A DNA stretch of 64,000 nt from contig JAGXGM010000036.1 in the NCBI GenBank assembly GCA_024636675.1, forward strand, positions 62,001-126,000, given 5' to 3'. The position numbers and the translations under genes are program-made. Origin of the DNA: Hydrogenophilales bacterium (lineage in GTDB: Bacteria; Pseudomonadota; Gammaproteobacteria; Burkholderiales; Thiobacillaceae). The notes beneath the pieces were generated by a model. That model was not told the origin of the DNA, searched no databases, and saw only the letters and a program-made list of their open reading frames with translations. Of the stretch, positions 33,235 through 45,540 are shown in pieces (the first letter of the stretch is position 1; every line of letters starts with the position of its first letter).

Positions 33235-35606
33235 CAGACTGCCTCCGCCGTGATTGCGCCGAACATCGGCCCGAGACCGGCGGTCAACGGATGACCGCTT
33301 GGAATGCGCACGCAGGTGTCGGGCAGCAGATCGTCACGCTGCACTTTCAGCGTCAGCGCGCACGCCGTCTGGCGCACCGAGACGCGGCCATTTTCCTGCA
33401 GTCCCAGCTTCGCAATCAGACGGCTGTGCATGCGCGCCACCGGCAGCGCGGCGTCCTGCGTCATCTGCAGCGAGGGCGAGCGGCGCACCACGGCATCGGT
33501 CTGATAAATCGGCACTTCGGCGACACGCTCCAGGCCTTCGTGCGCCTGTCGAGGGGTCACGGTCACGCCGCTGACCTTGTTGTCGAGAAAAGCCTGCACA
33601 TTGCCGGTGGGTGTATCGCCCAGTGCGTCGCGCAGCACGTCCTTCGAATCGTTGTGATCGAACCCGGCCAGCCCCAGCAGGTTGCCCAGAACGCGCAGCA
33701 CCTTCCATGCGGGGCGCGTTTCGCCGATCGGCTTGACCACGGCGTTAAAGCTCTGCACGCGGCCCTCGGTGTTGATGAAGCTACCCGAGGTCTCGGTCCA
33801 TGGCGCAATCGGCAGCAGCACGTCGGCATAGTCGAGCGATTTGCCCTTATAGGGGGACATCACCACAACAAACTCTGCGGCGTCGATACTGGCCATCGCC
33901 GAGACCGGATCATGAGTATCGAGTTCTGCTTCGACCCCCAGCAACAGATAGGCGCGCAAGGGATTCGCCAGCATCTGCCCCGCATTCAGCCCTTTGATGG
34001 CAGGCTGTCCAAGCGGACCGCAGCCCGGAATCGCGCCGACCGCCACCGCCCCGACGCTGTTGGCGGCTTCGCCCAGCACGCCAAAGCTGGCGCCCGCGAG
34101 TTGCGCCACTTCCTGCGCGAGCGCGTGAATCTGTGCGTAGTCGGGATGGTGCTGCGCCATGTTGCCGAGGAAGACTGCACGCGCTTCTCCAGGAGCACCT
34201 TGCCCGCTGCCCGAAATGCTCTCGGCCATCGTGCGCGCGATGTCGTCGACGATGCCATCTGCAGCGACGTCTGGTACCGGCAGGTTTTTCAGCTCGGCCA
34301 GCGCACGGCATACGCCGGCCAGCGCAGCGACAAGCCGCGACGGCGCGACGATGCGCTTGGCATGCACCTTGCCGAGGAATTCGTCTTCCGCCGCATTGAT
34401 CAGGTTGAGCTGGCCGTACCAGCGCACCGATTCGCGGATGCGGTGCGCCATCAGCGGATGATCCTTGCGCAGGTTGGAGCCCACTACCAGCATGCGCTTG
34501 AGGCGCGACATGTAAGTGACCGGCATGCCTAGCCAGAAACCGCCGTGAGCCTTGTCGTCGAGCGAGAAATCCGACTGCCGCAGGCGGTGGTCGACGTTGC
34601 CGCTACCCAATCCGCGCATCAGCTTCTGCAGCAGGAACAATTCTTCCGCGGGACGATACGGTGTCGACAGCGCACCAATCTGCCCGGCCGGGATGGTTTT
34701 CAATTTGTCCGCGACAAATTCGAGCGCTGCCTGCCAGGTGGTTTCCACCCACTGACCGTTTTGCTTGAGCATCGGTTGGGTCAGGCGCTCCGCCGTGTTG
34801 AGGCCTTCGTAGGAGAAGCGGTCGCGGTCGGCCAGCCAGCACTCGTTGACGTCCTCGTTCTCGCGCGGCAGCACGCGCATCACCTTGTTGTCCTTGACGT
34901 GGACTTCGAGGTTGGAACCGAGACTGTCGTGCGGGCTGATCGAATGGCGCCGCGACAGTTCCCAGGTACGGGCGGAGTAGCGGAAGGGCTTGCTGGTCAG
35001 CGCACCGACCGGGCACAGGTCGATGACGTTGCCCGACAGTTCGGACGCCACCTGATTTTCCAGGAACGGCATCACTTCGACATGCTCACCGCGTCCCGCC
35101 ATGCCGAGTTCCATCACGCCAGCGATTTCCTGGCCGAAGCGTACGCAGCGGCTGCAGTGGATGCAGCGCGTCATATCGGTGGCGATCAGCGGGCCGAGGT
35201 TTTTCTCGCGCACCACGCGCTTGATCTCCTGGTAGCGCGACGACGATCCGCCGTAGCCCACCGCCAGATCCTGCAGGGTGCATTCGCCGCCCTGGTCGCA
35301 TATCGGGCAGTCGAGCGGATGGTTGATGAGCAGGAATTCCATCACGCTTTTCTGGGCATTGATCGCGTATTCCGAACGCGTATGCACCTTCATGCCATCG
35401 GTCACCGGAGTGGCGCAGGCGGGCAACGGCTTCGGCGCCTTTTCCACCTGGACCAGGCACATGCGGCAGTTGGCTGCGATGGAAAGTTTCTTGTGATAAC
35501 AGAAATGCGGGATCGTGATGCCGGCCAGATTCGCCGCATCCATGATGGTGTCGCCGCTTTCGACCTGAAGCGCGCGGCCGTCGATTTCGATCTTGAGCGT
35601 GGCCAT
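33234..35606 (-). CDS. nuoG: NADH-quinone oxidoreductase subunit G
   Basis: [68 protein letters not shown]; Fe-S motifs. Confidence 0.97.
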   Translation of the reverse strand: MATLKIEIDGRALQVESGDTIMDAANLAGITIPHFCYHKKLSIAANCRMCLVQVEKAPKPLPACATPVTDGMKVHTRSEYAINAQKSVMEFLLINHPLDCPICDQGGECTLQDLAVGYGGSSSRYQEIKRVVREKNLGPLIATDMTRCIHCSRCVRFGQEIAGVMELGMAGRGEHVEVMPFLENQVASELSGNVIDLCPVGALTSKPFRYSARTWELSRRHSISPHDSLGSNLEVHVKDNKVMRVLPRENEDVNECWLADRDRFSYEGLNTAERLTQPMLKQNGQWVETTWQAALEFVADKLKTIPAGQIGALSTPYRPAEELFLLQKLMRGLGSGNVDHRLRQSDFSLDDKAHGGFWLGMPVTYMSRLKRMLVVGSNLRKDHPLMAHRIRESVRWYGQLNLINAAEDEFLGKVHAKRIVAPSRLVAALAGVCRALAELKNLPVPDVAADGIVDDIARTMAESISGSGQGAPGEARAVFLGNMAQHHPDYAQIHALAQEVAQLAGASFGVLGEAANSVGAVAVGAIPGCGPLGQPAIKGLNAGQMLANPLRAYLLLGVEAELDTHDPVSAMASIDAAEFVVVMSPYKGKSLDYADVLLPIAPWTETSGSFINTEGRVQSFNAVVKPIGETRPAWKVLRVLGNLLGLAGFDHNDSKDVLRDALGDTPTGNVQAFLDNKVSGVTVTPRQAHEGLERVAEVPIYQTDAVVRRSPSLQMTQDAALPVARMHSRLIAKLGLQENGRVSVRQTACALTLKVQRDDLLPDTCVRIPSGHPLTAGLGPMFGAITAEAV

Positions 35607-35608
35607 TC

Positions 35609-36901
35609 TTACTGCTCCGTTCCGTCCATGCAGCGCTTGTGTTCGACATGGTGCTCGAACTCGCGGCCAAAATGCTTGAGGAAGCTTTGCACCGGCATCG
35701 CTGCCGCGTCGCCCAGCGCGCAGATTGTGTGGCCACCGATTCGCCCTGCCACACTGTTGAGCAGATCGATGTCTTCCGGCCTGCCCTGTCCGTGTTCGAT
35801 GCGGTGGATGATGCGGTACATCCAGCCGGTGCCTTCGCGGCACGGCGTACACTGACCGCACGATTCCTCATGATAGAAATAGGACAGCCGCTCCAGCGCA
35901 CGCACCATGCACACGGTTTCATCCATCACGATCACCGCGCCCGAGCCCAGCATGGAGCCCGCCTTGGCAATGGAGTCGAAGTCCATGGTGCAGTCCATCA
36001 TGATGTCGGCGGGCAGCACCGGCGCGGAGGATCCCCCGGGAATGACGGCTTTCAGCTTGTGGCCACTGCGTACCCCGCCCGCCATCTCAAGCAGTTCTGA
36101 AAACGGCGTGCCAAGCGGCACTTCGAAGTTGCCCGGCTTGTTGACGTGGCCCGAGACCGAGAACAGCTTGGAACCGCCGTTGTTCGGCTTGCCCAACTCA
36201 AGGAACGCCTGGCCGCCGTGCTGCATGATCCACGGCACGCTCGCCAGTGTCTCGGTATTGTTGATGGTGGTCGGCTTGCCGTACAGGCCGAAGCTCGCCG
36301 GAAATGGTGGTTTGAAGCGCGGCTGGCCCTTCTTGCCTTCGATGGATTCGAGCAGCGCGGTTTCCTCGCCGCAGATATAGGCGCCATAGCCTGCATGCGC
36401 ATGCAGCTGGAAGCAGAAATCGGTGCCGAAGAGCTTATCGCCCAGATAGCCCGCGTCACGCGCCTCCTTCAGCGCGGCCTCGAATAGCTGGTAGCAATCG
36501 AAAATCTCGCCGTGGATGTAGTTGTAGCCGACGCGCGCGCCCAGCACATAGCCGGCGATCGCCATGCCCTCGATCAACTGGTGCGGGTTGTAGCGCAGGA
36601 TGTCGCGGTCCTTGAAGGTGCCCGGCTCGCCCTCGTCGCTGTTGCAGACGATGTACTTGTCGCCAGCAAACGCACGCGGCATGAAGCTCCACTTCAGCCC
36701 GGTCGGGAAGCCCGCGCCGCCGCGCCCGCGCAAGGCGCTGGTCTTGAGTTCGGCGATGATGTCGTCGCCGGGCACCTGTTCCGTGATCACACGGCGCAAT
36801 GCCTGATAACCGCCATGGGCGACGTAGGTCGCGAGCGAGCCGGGGTTGTCGAGCGCCTGCGTCCAGCTGCAGACTTGCGGATTGGGCGTCAGCAGGCTCA
36901 T
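35609..36901 (-). CDS. nuoF: NADH-quinone oxidoreductase subunit F
   Basis: [19 protein letters not shown]...[19 protein letters not shown]. Confidence 0.98.
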   Translation of the reverse strand: MSLLTPNPQVCSWTQALDNPGSLATYVAHGGYQALRRVITEQVPGDDIIAELKTSALRGRGGAGFPTGLKWSFMPRAFAGDKYIVCNSDEGEPGTFKDRDILRYNPHQLIEGMAIAGYVLGARVGYNYIHGEIFDCYQLFEAALKEARDAGYLGDKLFGTDFCFQLHAHAGYGAYICGEETALLESIEGKKGQPRFKPPFPASFGLYGKPTTINNTETLASVPWIMQHGGQAFLELGKPNNGGSKLFSVSGHVNKPGNFEVPLGTPFSELLEMAGGVRSGHKLKAVIPGGSSAPVLPADIMMDCTMDFDSIAKAGSMLGSGAVIVMDETVCMVRALERLSYFYHEESCGQCTPCREGTGWMYRIIHRIEHGQGRPEDIDLLNSVAGRIGGHTICALGDAAAMPVQSFLKHFGREFEHHVEHKRCMDGTEQ

Positions 36902-36914
36902 TTCAGCTTGGCCG

Positions 36915-37388
36915 TCATTTCAGTTCGTCCAGCAATTCGTCCACCTGTTCGGGGGTGAGGTGCACATGCATGACATGGTTGTTGTGCAGGCACACCGGCG
37001 CGTCGCCGCAGGCGCCCATGCATTCGCCTTCCTTAAGCGTATAGCGGCCGTCCTCGGTAGTTTCGCCGAAACCGATGCCGAGCCTGTCCTTGAGATGCGC
37101 GGCAATCTTGTTTGCGCCCATCAGGGCGCACGGCAGGTTGGTGCACAGGGTGATCTTGTGACGCCCCACCGGCTGGGTGTCATACATGTTGTAAAAGGTG
37201 GCGACCTCATACGCGGCAATCGCAGGCATATCGAGATAGGCCGCAACATATTCAACGGTCTCGGGCTTGAGCCAGCCTTTTTCCGACTGCGCGATGCGTA
37301 GCGCGCCCATCACGGCGGACTGCTTCTGGTCGGCCGGGTATTTGGCGATTTCAGCGTCGATCAACGCGAGTGATTCTGCAGACAACAT
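36915..37388 (-). CDS. nuoE: NADH-quinone oxidoreductase subunit E
   Basis: [47 protein letters not shown]. Confidence 0.97.
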   Translation of the reverse strand: MLSAESLALIDAEIAKYPADQKQSAVMGALRIAQSEKGWLKPETVEYVAAYLDMPAIAAYEVATFYNMYDTQPVGRHKITLCTNLPCALMGANKIAAHLKDRLGIGFGETTEDGRYTLKEGECMGACGDAPVCLHNNHVMHVHLTPEQVDELLDELK

Positions 37389-38641
37389 CAGCGGTCGATC
37401 TCCCCGAAAACAATATCCTGCGTACCGATGATGGCGACGACGTCGGCGATCATATGGCCACGGCTCATTTCATCGAGCGCCGCCAGATGCGCGTACCCCG
37501 GCGCGCGAATTTTCAGGCGATAGGGTTTGTTGGCGCCGTCCGACACCAGATAGATGCCGAACTCGCCCTTGGGGTGTTCCACCCCGACATAGGCCTCGCC
37601 CGCCGGCACGTGCATGCCCTCGGTGAAGAGCTTGAAGTGATGGATCAACTCTTCCATGTTCTGCTTCATGTCGAGCCGCGATGGTGGCGCGACCTTGTGG
37701 TTCTCCACGATGACCGGGCCGGGATTCTTGCGCAGCCAGTCGACGCACTGCCTGATGATGCGGTTGGATTGACGCATTTCCTCGATCCGTACCAGATAGC
37801 GGTCGTAGCAGTCACCATTGGTGCCCACCGGAATGTCGAAATCCATGCGGCCGTAGACTTCGTAGGGCTGCTTTTTGCGCAGGTCCCACTCGACGCCGGA
37901 GCCGCGCAGCATGGGACCGGTGAAGCCCAGCGCCTTGGCGCGCTCGGGGGAGACCACGCCGATGCCGACAGTGCGCTGCTTCCAGATGCGGTTGTCGGTC
38001 AGCAGCGTTTCATATTCGTCGACATAGGTCGGGAAGCGCTGGGTGAAATCTTCGATGAAGTCGAGCAACGAACCCTGGCGGTTGGCGTTCATCGACTTCA
38101 TGGCCGCTTCGTTGCGGCTATGCTGCGCCGCGTACTGCGGCATCGTGTCGGGCAGATCGCGGTAAACGCCGCCGGGACGATAGTAAGCCGCATGCAGGCG
38201 CGCGCCAGACACCGCCTCGTAGCAGTCCATCAGGTCTTCGCGCTCACGGAAGGCATACAGAAACACCGTCATCGCGCCGACGTCGAGCGCGTGCGCGCCC
38301 AGCCACAGCAGGTGGTTCAGCACGCGGGTGATTTCGTCGAACATCACGCGGATATACTGCGCGCGCTCGGGGACGTCGATTTGCAGCAGCTTCTCGATCG
38401 CCATCACGTAAGCGTGCTCGTTGACCATCATCGACACATAGTCGAGACGGTCCATGTAGGGCACCGACTGGATGAAGGTCTTGTGCTCGGCGAGCTTTTC
38501 GGTGGCGCGGTGCAGGAGACCGATGTGCGGGTCGGCGCGCTGGATCACTTCGCCATCGAGCTCCAGCACCAGACGCAGCACGCCGTGCGCGGCTGGATGC
38601 TGGGGACCGAAGTTCATGGTGTAGTTCCGGATTTCAGCCAT
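37388..38641 (-). CDS. nuoD: NADH-quinone oxidoreductase subunit D
   Basis: [50 protein letters not shown]. Confidence 0.98.
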   Translation of the reverse strand: MAEIRNYTMNFGPQHPAAHGVLRLVLELDGEVIQRADPHIGLLHRATEKLAEHKTFIQSVPYMDRLDYVSMMVNEHAYVMAIEKLLQIDVPERAQYIRVMFDEITRVLNHLLWLGAHALDVGAMTVFLYAFREREDLMDCYEAVSGARLHAAYYRPGGVYRDLPDTMPQYAAQHSRNEAAMKSMNANRQGSLLDFIEDFTQRFPTYVDEYETLLTDNRIWKQRTVGIGVVSPERAKALGFTGPMLRGSGVEWDLRKKQPYEVYGRMDFDIPVGTNGDCYDRYLVRIEEMRQSNRIIRQCVDWLRKNPGPVIVENHKVAPPSRLDMKQNMEELIHHFKLFTEGMHVPAGEAYVGVEHPKGEFGIYLVSDGANKPYRLKIRAPGYAHLAALDEMSRGHMIADVVAIIGTQDIVFGEIDR

Positions 38642-38712
38642 TTGAATGCTCCGGAACAGTTCCTGTTGATCCTGCGACATTACAGGCCATTTTGGTTTGA
38701 ACCAGGGCCATG

Positions 38713-39333
38713 TCAGTGCCCCTCCCCGTAACTCTCGTCACGCACAATGCGCGGCACGATTTCGCGCGGCTCGATCGACACCGGCTGGTAAATCACCCGC
38801 CGCTGGGTCGGGTCATAGCGCATTTCGACGTTGCCGGAGAGGGGGAAATCCTTGCGGAACGGGTGGCCAATAAAGCCGTAATCGGTGAGGATGCGGCGCA
38901 GGTCGGGATGGCCCTCGAACACGATGCCGTATAAATCGAAGGCCTCGCGCTCATACCAGTTGGCCGCCGGCCAGATGTCGATCATTGACGCCACCAGCGG
39001 CAGATCGTCGTCGGGGCAAAACACGCGCACCCGCACCCGCTGATTGTTCAACACCGACAGCAGATGCACCACCACAGCAAAGCGCGCGCCGCTCCACGAT
39101 CCGTCGCTGTCACTATCCGCGCCGTAGCCCGAGTAATCCATGCCGCACAGATCGATCAGCTGGTCGAAACGGCAATCGGGATGGTCGCGCAGCGCGAGCA
39201 TCGCCGTTGCATAATGCTGCGGCCTGACGATCAACGTCAGTTCGTCCAGGCGGACAAACGACTGCTCAAGGGCATCGCCCAGCACCGCTTCAAGGGCCAA
39301 AGAGAGGGCTTCCACAGTCTGGGGCATGGACAT
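38713..39333 (-). CDS. nuoC: NADH-quinone oxidoreductase subunit C
   Basis: [44 protein letters not shown]. Confidence 0.97.
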   Translation of the reverse strand: MSMPQTVEALSLALEAVLGDALEQSFVRLDELTLIVRPQHYATAMLALRDHPDCRFDQLIDLCGMDYSGYGADSDSDGSWSGARFAVVVHLLSVLNNQRVRVRVFCPDDDLPLVASMIDIWPAANWYEREAFDLYGIVFEGHPDLRRILTDYGFIGHPFRKDFPLSGNVEMRYDPTQRRVIYQPVSIEPREIVPRIVRDESYGEGH

Positions 39334-39809
39334 CAGCGGGCGATGGTATTGGTGCGGCGAATCTTGTTCTGCAACTGGATGATGCCGAACAACAGCGCCT
39401 CCGCGGTCGGCGGGCAACCCGGAACATAGATGTCGACCGGGACGATGCGATCGCACCCCCGCACCACCGAATACGAATAATGGTAATAGCCGCCGCCGTT
39501 GGCGCACGAGCCCATGGAAATCACCCAGCGCGGCTCCGCCATCTGGTCGTAGACCTTGCGCAGCGCGGGCGCCATCTTGTTGCACAGCGTGCCCGCCACG
39601 ATCATCACGTCGGATTGCCTGGGGCTTCCACGAAACACAATGCCGAAGCGATCGAGGTCATAGCGCGCAGCGCCAGCATGCATCATTTCCACCGCGCAGC
39701 AGGCCAACCCAAAGGTCATTGGCCACATCGAACCAGTGCGCATGTAGTTGATCAACTGGTCGGCCTTGGTGGTAACAAAGCCCTGCTCGAGAACGCCTTC
39801 GATGCTCAT
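39333..39809 (-). CDS. nuoB: NADH-quinone oxidoreductase subunit B
   Basis: [24 protein letters not shown]...[41 protein letters not shown]. Confidence 0.98.
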   Translation of the reverse strand: MSIEGVLEQGFVTTKADQLINYMRTGSMWPMTFGLACCAVEMMHAGAARYDLDRFGIVFRGSPRQSDVMIVAGTLCNKMAPALRKVYDQMAEPRWVISMGSCANGGGYYHYSYSVVRGCDRIVPVDIYVPGCPPTAEALLFGIIQLQNKIRRTNTIAR

Positions 39810-39858
39810 GCCCAAGCCCTCAGGACAAGCCCGATCGATGCCACGGGATGCGAAATCC

Positions 39859-40215
39859 TTACTCCCATTCCAGCGCCCCCTTCATCCATTCATAGATGAA
39901 GCCGATCACCAGGATGCCGAGGAACACCATCATGGCGACAAAGCCGGCCAGGCCGATTTCTTCCAGCACAATGGCCCACGGAAAAAGAAAGGCGATTTCC
40001 AGATCGAACAGGATGAACAGGATGGCAACCAGGTAGTAGCGCACATCAAACTTCATGCGCGCGTCCTCGAACGCCTCGAAGCCGCATTCGTAGGGAGAAA
40101 GCTTTTCGCTATCAGGTCGGTTCGGGGCCAGCAGCCCACCCGCAACAATGGGACCAATGCCAAAAGCCAACCCGACCAGAATGAACAATAGAATGGGGAG
40201 GTAGTTCTCCAGCAT
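39859..40215 (-). CDS. nuoA: NADH-quinone oxidoreductase subunit A
   Basis: [44 protein letters not shown]. Confidence 0.97.
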   Translation of the reverse strand: MLENYLPILLFILVGLAFGIGPIVAGGLLAPNRPDSEKLSPYECGFEAFEDARMKFDVRYYLVAILFILFDLEIAFLFPWAIVLEEIGLAGFVAMMVFLGILVIGFIYEWMKGALEWE

Positions 40216-40374
40216 CGGGATCCTCCGTCTACGCCTATTTCAGGCTATTGAGTAATTATGACCCGAGTGTATTAGCGCACAGCGTCGGCTGTCAAGCCGA
40301 AAAATTGGTATTTTTCTCTTAATAATCAGATGCTTATTCATAGCGAACGCTAATGAACGAATCAGGAAATTTGA

Positions 40375-40459
40375 TGGTGCCCACGGGGAGACTCGAACTC
40401 CCACGACCTAAGTCACTACCCCCTCAAGATAGCGTGTCTACCAATTCCACCACATGGGC
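40375..40459 (-). tRNA. tRNA-Leu (anticodon GAG)
   Basis: Minus strand GCCCATGTGGTGGAATTGGTAGACACGCTATCTTGAGGGGGTAGTGACTTAGGTCGTGGGAGTTCGAGTCTCCCCGTGGGCACCA: 7-bp acceptor stem, long variable arm, GTTCGAGTC T-loop, encoded CCA. Confidence 0.96.
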
Positions 40460-40517
40460 CAAAGGACATACGCCCTTCAATTTTTGGTTGAACGGGAACG
40501 TTCAACCAAGGTAAAGT

Positions 40518-40868
40518 TTACTGCGGAATGTCCCCCGCTTTCGAGCCGGTATTCTGGCCCGGAACCTGCGCCGGCGCTAAAGGCGTCGTCGTCGTTGGCA
40601 CAGATGTGCGGTCCAGCACGCTGGCGGCCGGCTTGTGCTGCTGAAGCCCGAAATAGGCCAACCCCAGGCTGGTCAGAAAAAACAGCGTCGCCACGATGGC
40701 GGTGCTGCGGCTCAGGAAGTTGGCTGAACCCGTCGCGCCGAACAGGCTGCCGGATGATCCGCCGCCAAATGCCGCGCCCATGTCCGCGCCCTTCCCATGC
40801 TGCAGCAGCACCAGCGCGATGACGGCGATGGCGACGATAACGTGAACGACCCAGAACAAGGTTTCCAT
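40518..40868 (-). CDS. secG: Preprotein translocase subunit SecG
   Basis: [47 protein letters not shown]. Confidence 0.96.
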   Translation of the reverse strand: METLFWVVHVIVAIAVIALVLLQHGKGADMGAAFGGGSSGSLFGATGSANFLSRSTAIVATLFFLTSLGLAYFGLQQHKPAASVLDRTSVPTTTTPLAPAQVPGQNTGSKAGDIPQ

Positions 40869-40878
40869 ATTTATACTC

Positions 40879-41625
40879 TTACTTGGCTGCAGCCCGGCAA
40901 ATCGCTATGAACTCGTCAGCGACCAGAGAGGCACCGCCAATCAGGCCACCATCAATATCCGGCTGAACCATCAATTCTGCCGCATTCGCAGCTTTTACGC
41001 TACCCCCATACTGGATCACCAGTTGGTCTGCCACGCCCGCATCGAGTGCGGCGATCTTGCTGCGAATGAAGGCATGTACCGCCTGCGCCTGCTCCGGCGA
41101 AGCGGTTTTACCAGTGCCGATTGCCCAAACCGGCTCATATGCAATCACGGCTTGGGCCAATGAACCGACCCCAGCCGCATCGATGACGGCATCTAGCTGA
41201 CGCGCGACAACCGCTTGTGTAACGCCCGACTCGCGCTCGGCCAGCGATTCGCCGACGCACAAGATGGGCGTCAAACCCGCTGCCTGTGCGGCCATGTACT
41301 TGCTCGCCACCAGCGCGTCGGATTCGCCGTACAGGCTGCGCCGCTCGGAATGCCCGACGATCACATAGGTACAGCCAAAATCGAGCAGCATGGACGCCGA
41401 CACTTCGCCAGTGAATGCACCTTTTGCCTGCTCGGATAAGTTTTGCGCACCCCAGGCAATCGATGACCCTGCGAGTTCGACCTGCGCCTGCGCCAGATAC
41501 GGGAAAGGCACGCATACCACGGCTTCAATACCGGCCAGGGCGGGTTTGAGTGCGGTCAGCAACGCGGCGTTTTCCGCCAGGCTGCCGTGCATTTTCCAGT
41601 TACCGGCTACGAGCTTTTTGCGCAT
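40879..41625 (-). CDS. tpiA: Triosephosphate isomerase
   Basis: [15 protein letters not shown]...VIVGHSERR...[16 protein letters not shown]. Confidence 0.98.
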   Translation of the reverse strand: MRKKLVAGNWKMHGSLAENAALLTALKPALAGIEAVVCVPFPYLAQAQVELAGSSIAWGAQNLSEQAKGAFTGEVSASMLLDFGCTYVIVGHSERRSLYGESDALVASKYMAAQAAGLTPILCVGESLAERESGVTQAVVARQLDAVIDAAGVGSLAQAVIAYEPVWAIGTGKTASPEQAQAVHAFIRSKIAALDAGVADQLVIQYGGSVKAANAAELMVQPDIDGGLIGGASLVADEFIAICRAAAK

Positions 41626-41658
41626 GGGAGTCCGCCAAACAAAAGTGCGCGATGGTAA

Positions 41659-41698
41659 GCGCAACGCGCCCGCCGGTCAACCGGCGGGCGCGTTGCGC
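41659..41698 (-). terminator. Strong hairpin downstream of pstB (probable pst operon terminator or attenuator)
   Basis: Perfect 18-bp stem GCGCAACGCGCCCGCCGG/CCGGCGGGCGCGTTGCGC with TCAA loop; no clear U tract. Confidence 0.6.
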
Positions 41699-41708
41699 GC
41701 ACGAATAA

Positions 41709-42491
41709 TCAGCCGAACCGGCCGGTAATGTAGTCTTCAGTCTGCTTCTTGACCGGCTGCATAAAGATCGTACCGGTTTCATTGAATTCGATGAGTTCGC
41801 CGAGGTACATGAACGCCGTAAAGTCTGAAATCCGCGCAGCCTGCTGCATATTATGGGTGACGATGGCGATGGTGTATTCGCTTTTCAACTCGTTTATGAG
41901 CTCTTCGATTTTGGCGGTGGAAATCGGGTCCAGCGCCGAAGTCGGCTCGTCCAGCAGTACGATGTCAGGTTTGACTGCGACGGCACGCGCGATGCACAAA
42001 CGCTGTTGCTGACCACCAGAAAGCGACAGGCCGTTCTGCTGCAACTTGTCCTTCACCTCGCCCCACAGGGCGGCCTTTTTGAGCGCCCATTCGACGCGGT
42101 CGTCCATTTCGCTTTTCGACATGCGCTCATACAGGCGCACCCCGAACGCGATGTTTTCATAGATCGTCATGGGAAACGGCGTCGGCTTCTGGAACACCAT
42201 GCCGATCTTGGCGCGTACCAGGTTCACATCCTGACTCTTGTCGAGCAGGTTCTTGCCATGGAAAAGAATCTGGCCTTCGGCGCGTTGTCCCGGATACAGG
42301 TCATACATGCGATTGAAGGTGCGCAGCAAGGTGGATTTGCCACAACCGGACGGCCCGATGAAAGCCGTCACTTTCTTGTTGGCAACGTCGAGATTGACGT
42401 TGCTGAGGCCTTTGAAATTACCGTAAAAAAAATCCAGATTGCGAACCTGCAAGGCAGCATTTTCGCCGGTTGGCATGGCTTGATCGGGCAT
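41709..42491 (-). CDS. pstB: Phosphate ABC transporter ATP-binding protein
   Basis: [19 protein letters not shown]...[14 protein letters not shown]...[11 protein letters not shown]. Confidence 0.97.
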   Translation of the reverse strand: MPDQAMPTGENAALQVRNLDFFYGNFKGLSNVNLDVANKKVTAFIGPSGCGKSTLLRTFNRMYDLYPGQRAEGQILFHGKNLLDKSQDVNLVRAKIGMVFQKPTPFPMTIYENIAFGVRLYERMSKSEMDDRVEWALKKAALWGEVKDKLQQNGLSLSGGQQQRLCIARAVAVKPDIVLLDEPTSALDPISTAKIEELINELKSEYTIAIVTHNMQQAARISDFTAFMYLGELIEFNETGTIFMQPVKKQTEDYITGRFG

Positions 42492-42509
42492 CAGAAAGTT
42501 CCGGGGAAA

Positions 42510-43355
42510 TTAACGTTTAACTTTGTTGCGGAAAATAATACGCACACCGATATTGACCGCGAGCACCAGCAGGGCTATCAACAGCGCCCCGCCCCAAGCA
42601 AGGTTGACCCAGTTGTCATAAGGACTCAGCGCAAACTGGAAAATCACCACCGGCAGGTTGGCCATCGGTTCGGCCATGTTGGTGCTGAAGAACTGGTTGT
42701 TTAGCGCGGTAAAAAGCAGCGGAGCCGTTTCGCCGGTAATGCGCGCCATTGCCAACAACACGCCGGTCACCACTCCCGATTTAACCGCGCGCAGCGTCAC
42801 CTTGAGCGATACCTGCCAGCGCGGCGCACCTACGGCAAAAGCCGCCTCGCGCAGACTGGTCGGGACCAGCTTCAGCATGTTTTCGGTGGTGCGCACCACA
42901 ACCGGAATGGCGATCAGCGCCAGCGCCAGTGATCCCGCCCAACCGGAAAATCCGCCGGTGGTCACCACGAACAAGGCATACACGAACAGGCCGATGACGA
43001 TAGAGGGGGCCGACAGCATGATGTCAGTCATGAAACGGGTGAACGAGGCAAATTTTGAAACGCGCCCATACTCGGCCAGATAAATTCCAGCCAAAATTCC
43101 AATCGGTGTCGAAATCAGCATGGAAAAGAACAGGATCAAACCGCTGCCAACAATGGCATTGCGCAGGCCGCCACCTTCGGAGCCCGGTGCTGGCGTGTCC
43201 TGGGTGAACAAATCCCAGCTCAGGGCGGCAAACCCCCTGGAAAATAGCGTCCACAAAATCCACAGCAGTGCGATCAGCCCCAAGCTCATCGCCAGCATGG
43301 ACAGAGTGATGCCGATACGGTTGATCCAGATGCGGCGGGTATACAGACTCATCAT
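42510..43355 (-). CDS. pstA: Phosphate ABC transporter permease PstA
   Basis: PstA-like permease; APSIVIGLFVYALFV, LVPTSLREAAFAVGAPRWQVSLKVTLRAVKSGVVTGVLLAMARITGETAPLLFTA. Confidence 0.95.
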   Translation of the reverse strand: MMSLYTRRIWINRIGITLSMLAMSLGLIALLWILWTLFSRGFAALSWDLFTQDTPAPGSEGGGLRNAIVGSGLILFFSMLISTPIGILAGIYLAEYGRVSKFASFTRFMTDIMLSAPSIVIGLFVYALFVVTTGGFSGWAGSLALALIAIPVVVRTTENMLKLVPTSLREAAFAVGAPRWQVSLKVTLRAVKSGVVTGVLLAMARITGETAPLLFTALNNQFFSTNMAEPMANLPVVIFQFALSPYDNWVNLAWGGALLIALLVLAVNIGVRIIFRNKVKR

Positions 43356-43358
43356 GAT

Positions 43359-44336
43359 CTACAGCCCCTCCGAGCCCATGCTGCGGCTGATCAGCCAGCG
43401 CGAAATTGCCAGCACGACAAAAGTGATGATGAACAGCACCAGGCCCAGTTCGAACAGGGCAGCGATATGCAGGCCGGGATCGGCCTCGCCGAACTCGTTC
43501 GCCAGCGTCGAGGCAATCGAGGTGCCGGGCGCAAACAGGCTACCGTTGATACGGTTGGCGTTGCCGATCACGAAGGTGACCGCCATGGTCTCGCCCAATG
43601 CCCGCCCCAGCCCCAGCATGATGCCGCCGATGACCCCGACGCGCGTGTAGGGCAACACGATATTGCGTGCCACTTCCCAAGTGGTGCAGCCCAAGCCGTA
43701 GGCCGATTCCTTCAGCACGTGCGGTACGGTTTCGAACACGTCACGCATGACCGAAGCGATAAAGGGAATCACCATCAGCGACAGCACGATACTCGCCGTC
43801 AGAATGCCAACGCCGATGGGCGGGCCGGAAAACCAGCCGCCGATTACAGGCACATCACCCAGCAGTGCCTGCAGGGGGGGCTGGATGTAATCGGCAAATA
43901 GCGGCGCAAAAACGAACAGGCCCCAGATGCCGTAAACGATCGAAGGAATGCCCGCCAGCAACTCGATCGCGGTTCCCAATGGGCGACGCAACCATACAGG
44001 GCAGGTTTCGGTCAGGAACAGGGCAATCCCGAAACTGATCGGCACCGCAATCAACAGTGCCAGCACAGATGTCACGACCGTGCCGTAAATGGCGGCCAGC
44101 GCACCGTATTCGTCATCCGGCACGCTCCAGATATTGGTCCATAGGAAGGATGGCCCGAATTCCTTGAGACTGGGCCAGGCTTCGATCGTGAGCGACACCA
44201 GAATTCCCACCAGCGTTGCCAGGACGATGAAGGCAAACACTTGGGTGGAATGGTGGAATATCTTGTCCTGCAGGCGGAATTTCCGGACCTGCCTGGCATG
44301 CAGGTCGACTCCGGTGGTCACACTGGGCTCGCTCAC
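43359..44336 (-). CDS. pstC: Phosphate ABC transporter permease PstC
   Basis: [23 protein letters not shown]...[47 protein letters not shown]. Confidence 0.95.
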   Translation of the reverse strand: MSEPSVTTGVDLHARQVRKFRLQDKIFHHSTQVFAFIVLATLVGILVSLTIEAWPSLKEFGPSFLWTNIWSVPDDEYGALAAIYGTVVTSVLALLIAVPISFGIALFLTETCPVWLRRPLGTAIELLAGIPSIVYGIWGLFVFAPLFADYIQPPLQALLGDVPVIGGWFSGPPIGVGILTASIVLSLMVIPFIASVMRDVFETVPHVLKESAYGLGCTTWEVARNIVLPYTRVGVIGGIMLGLGRALGETMAVTFVIGNANRINGSLFAPGTSIASTLANEFGEADPGLHIAALFELGLVLFIITFVVLAISRWLISRSMGSEGL

Positions 44337-44409
44337 GGTGGGGTGCCTATCTGTTCAATTGTTATCTGCGGAAACACCCGCCGGAACGGGCAGGCGCTTT
44401 CGCAGAAAT

Positions 44410-44433
44410 CCGAAGGCGGCATACCGCCTTCGG
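44410..44433 (-). terminator. Intercistronic hairpin between pstS and pstC
   Basis: CCGAAGGCGG / CCGCCTTCGG inverted repeat with 4-nt loop. Confidence 0.6.
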
Positions 44434-44461
44434 CATTCAATCAAGTTGGCTCCGCAAAGCC

Positions 44462-45481
44462 TTACTTGATATTCTTCATTTCTGCTTCAACCATCTTCAC
44501 AACGCTGGGCGGCAGCGCCACGAAGCCGAGATCGGCAGCCATGCGCTGACCGTTGTTCAAGGACCAGGTGAAGAAGTTGACAACCTCCTTTTGCTTCGCA
44601 GGATCGGAGCCCTTTTCATATGCCAGAATGTAGGTGGCAGTGGTGATGGGCCAGGCGTTCTTGTGCAACTGGTCCAACAGATCGGGGGCCATACCCTCGA
44701 CCTTGAAGTCGGCACCGGCAGCCGCATCGGCAACCGCCTGCTGGTTCGGCACAATATAGTTTCCGGCACGGTTCTTCAGCGCAATGTAATGCATGTTGTT
44801 CTTCATCGCATCAGCGATATCCACATAGCCGATCGTGCCCCTGATCTTCTGGATATTGGCCGCAACACCCGCATTACCCTTGCCGCCCACTGCATTGGAT
44901 GGCCAGTTGACCGTGTTGCCCGCGCCGACCTCGCGCATGAAGGCCGCCGATTGCTTGGCCAGATAGTGGGTGAAAGCATAGGTGGTGCCCGAACCGTCCG
45001 AACGATGCGACACGGTAATCGCCATATTCGGCAGCTTGACGTCGGGATTCAGCTTGGCGATGGCCGGGTCATCCCACTTGGTGATGGCGCCGCGAAAGAT
45101 ATCGGCGAGGGTAACGCCGTCCAGCTTCAGCTTTCCGGATGCAATACCGGGGACGTTCATGACGACTGTTACGCCACCCATCACGGACGGAAACTGCACC
45201 AACTTTGCCGCGTCCAGATCAGATTGTTTGAGCGGTGCGTCGGTGCCGCCAAAATCGACCGTCTTGGCCTTGATCTGTTTGACGCCACCTGACGAGCCGA
45301 TGGCCTGGTAGTTGACCTTGTTACCCGTGACCGCCTGATAGGCTTCGGCCCACTTGGCGTAAATTGCGTAGGGGAAAGTTGCGCCCGCGCCCGTGATGTC
45401 AGCGGCCACAGCGCTGACGGAGAAAGCCAGACCAAGGGTCGCAGCCAATGTACATTGAGCCAGTTTGTTGAGTGTACGCAT
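44462..45481 (-). CDS. pstS: Phosphate ABC transporter substrate-binding protein
   Basis: ADITGAGATFPYAIYAKWAEAYQAVTGNKVNYQAIGSSGGVKQI...HRSDGSGTTYAFTHYL. Confidence 0.97.
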   Translation of the reverse strand: MRTLNKLAQCTLAATLGLAFSVSAVAADITGAGATFPYAIYAKWAEAYQAVTGNKVNYQAIGSSGGVKQIKAKTVDFGGTDAPLKQSDLDAAKLVQFPSVMGGVTVVMNVPGIASGKLKLDGVTLADIFRGAITKWDDPAIAKLNPDVKLPNMAITVSHRSDGSGTTYAFTHYLAKQSAAFMREVGAGNTVNWPSNAVGGKGNAGVAANIQKIRGTIGYVDIADAMKNNMHYIALKNRAGNYIVPNQQAVADAAAGADFKVEGMAPDLLDQLHKNAWPITTATYILAYEKGSDPAKQKEVVNFFTWSLNNGQRMAADLGFVALPPSVVKMVEAEMKNIK

Positions 45482-45540
45482 GTAAATCTCCGTAGTAGTT
45501 GACGTTGCCGCATGGGCGACGTCGCCATACTAACGGGCGA

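Noticed and set aside
37370-38731. 453-aa plus-strand ORF antisense to nuoD
   Set aside because: Composition typical of antisense translation in GC-rich DNA; nuoD is unambiguous.
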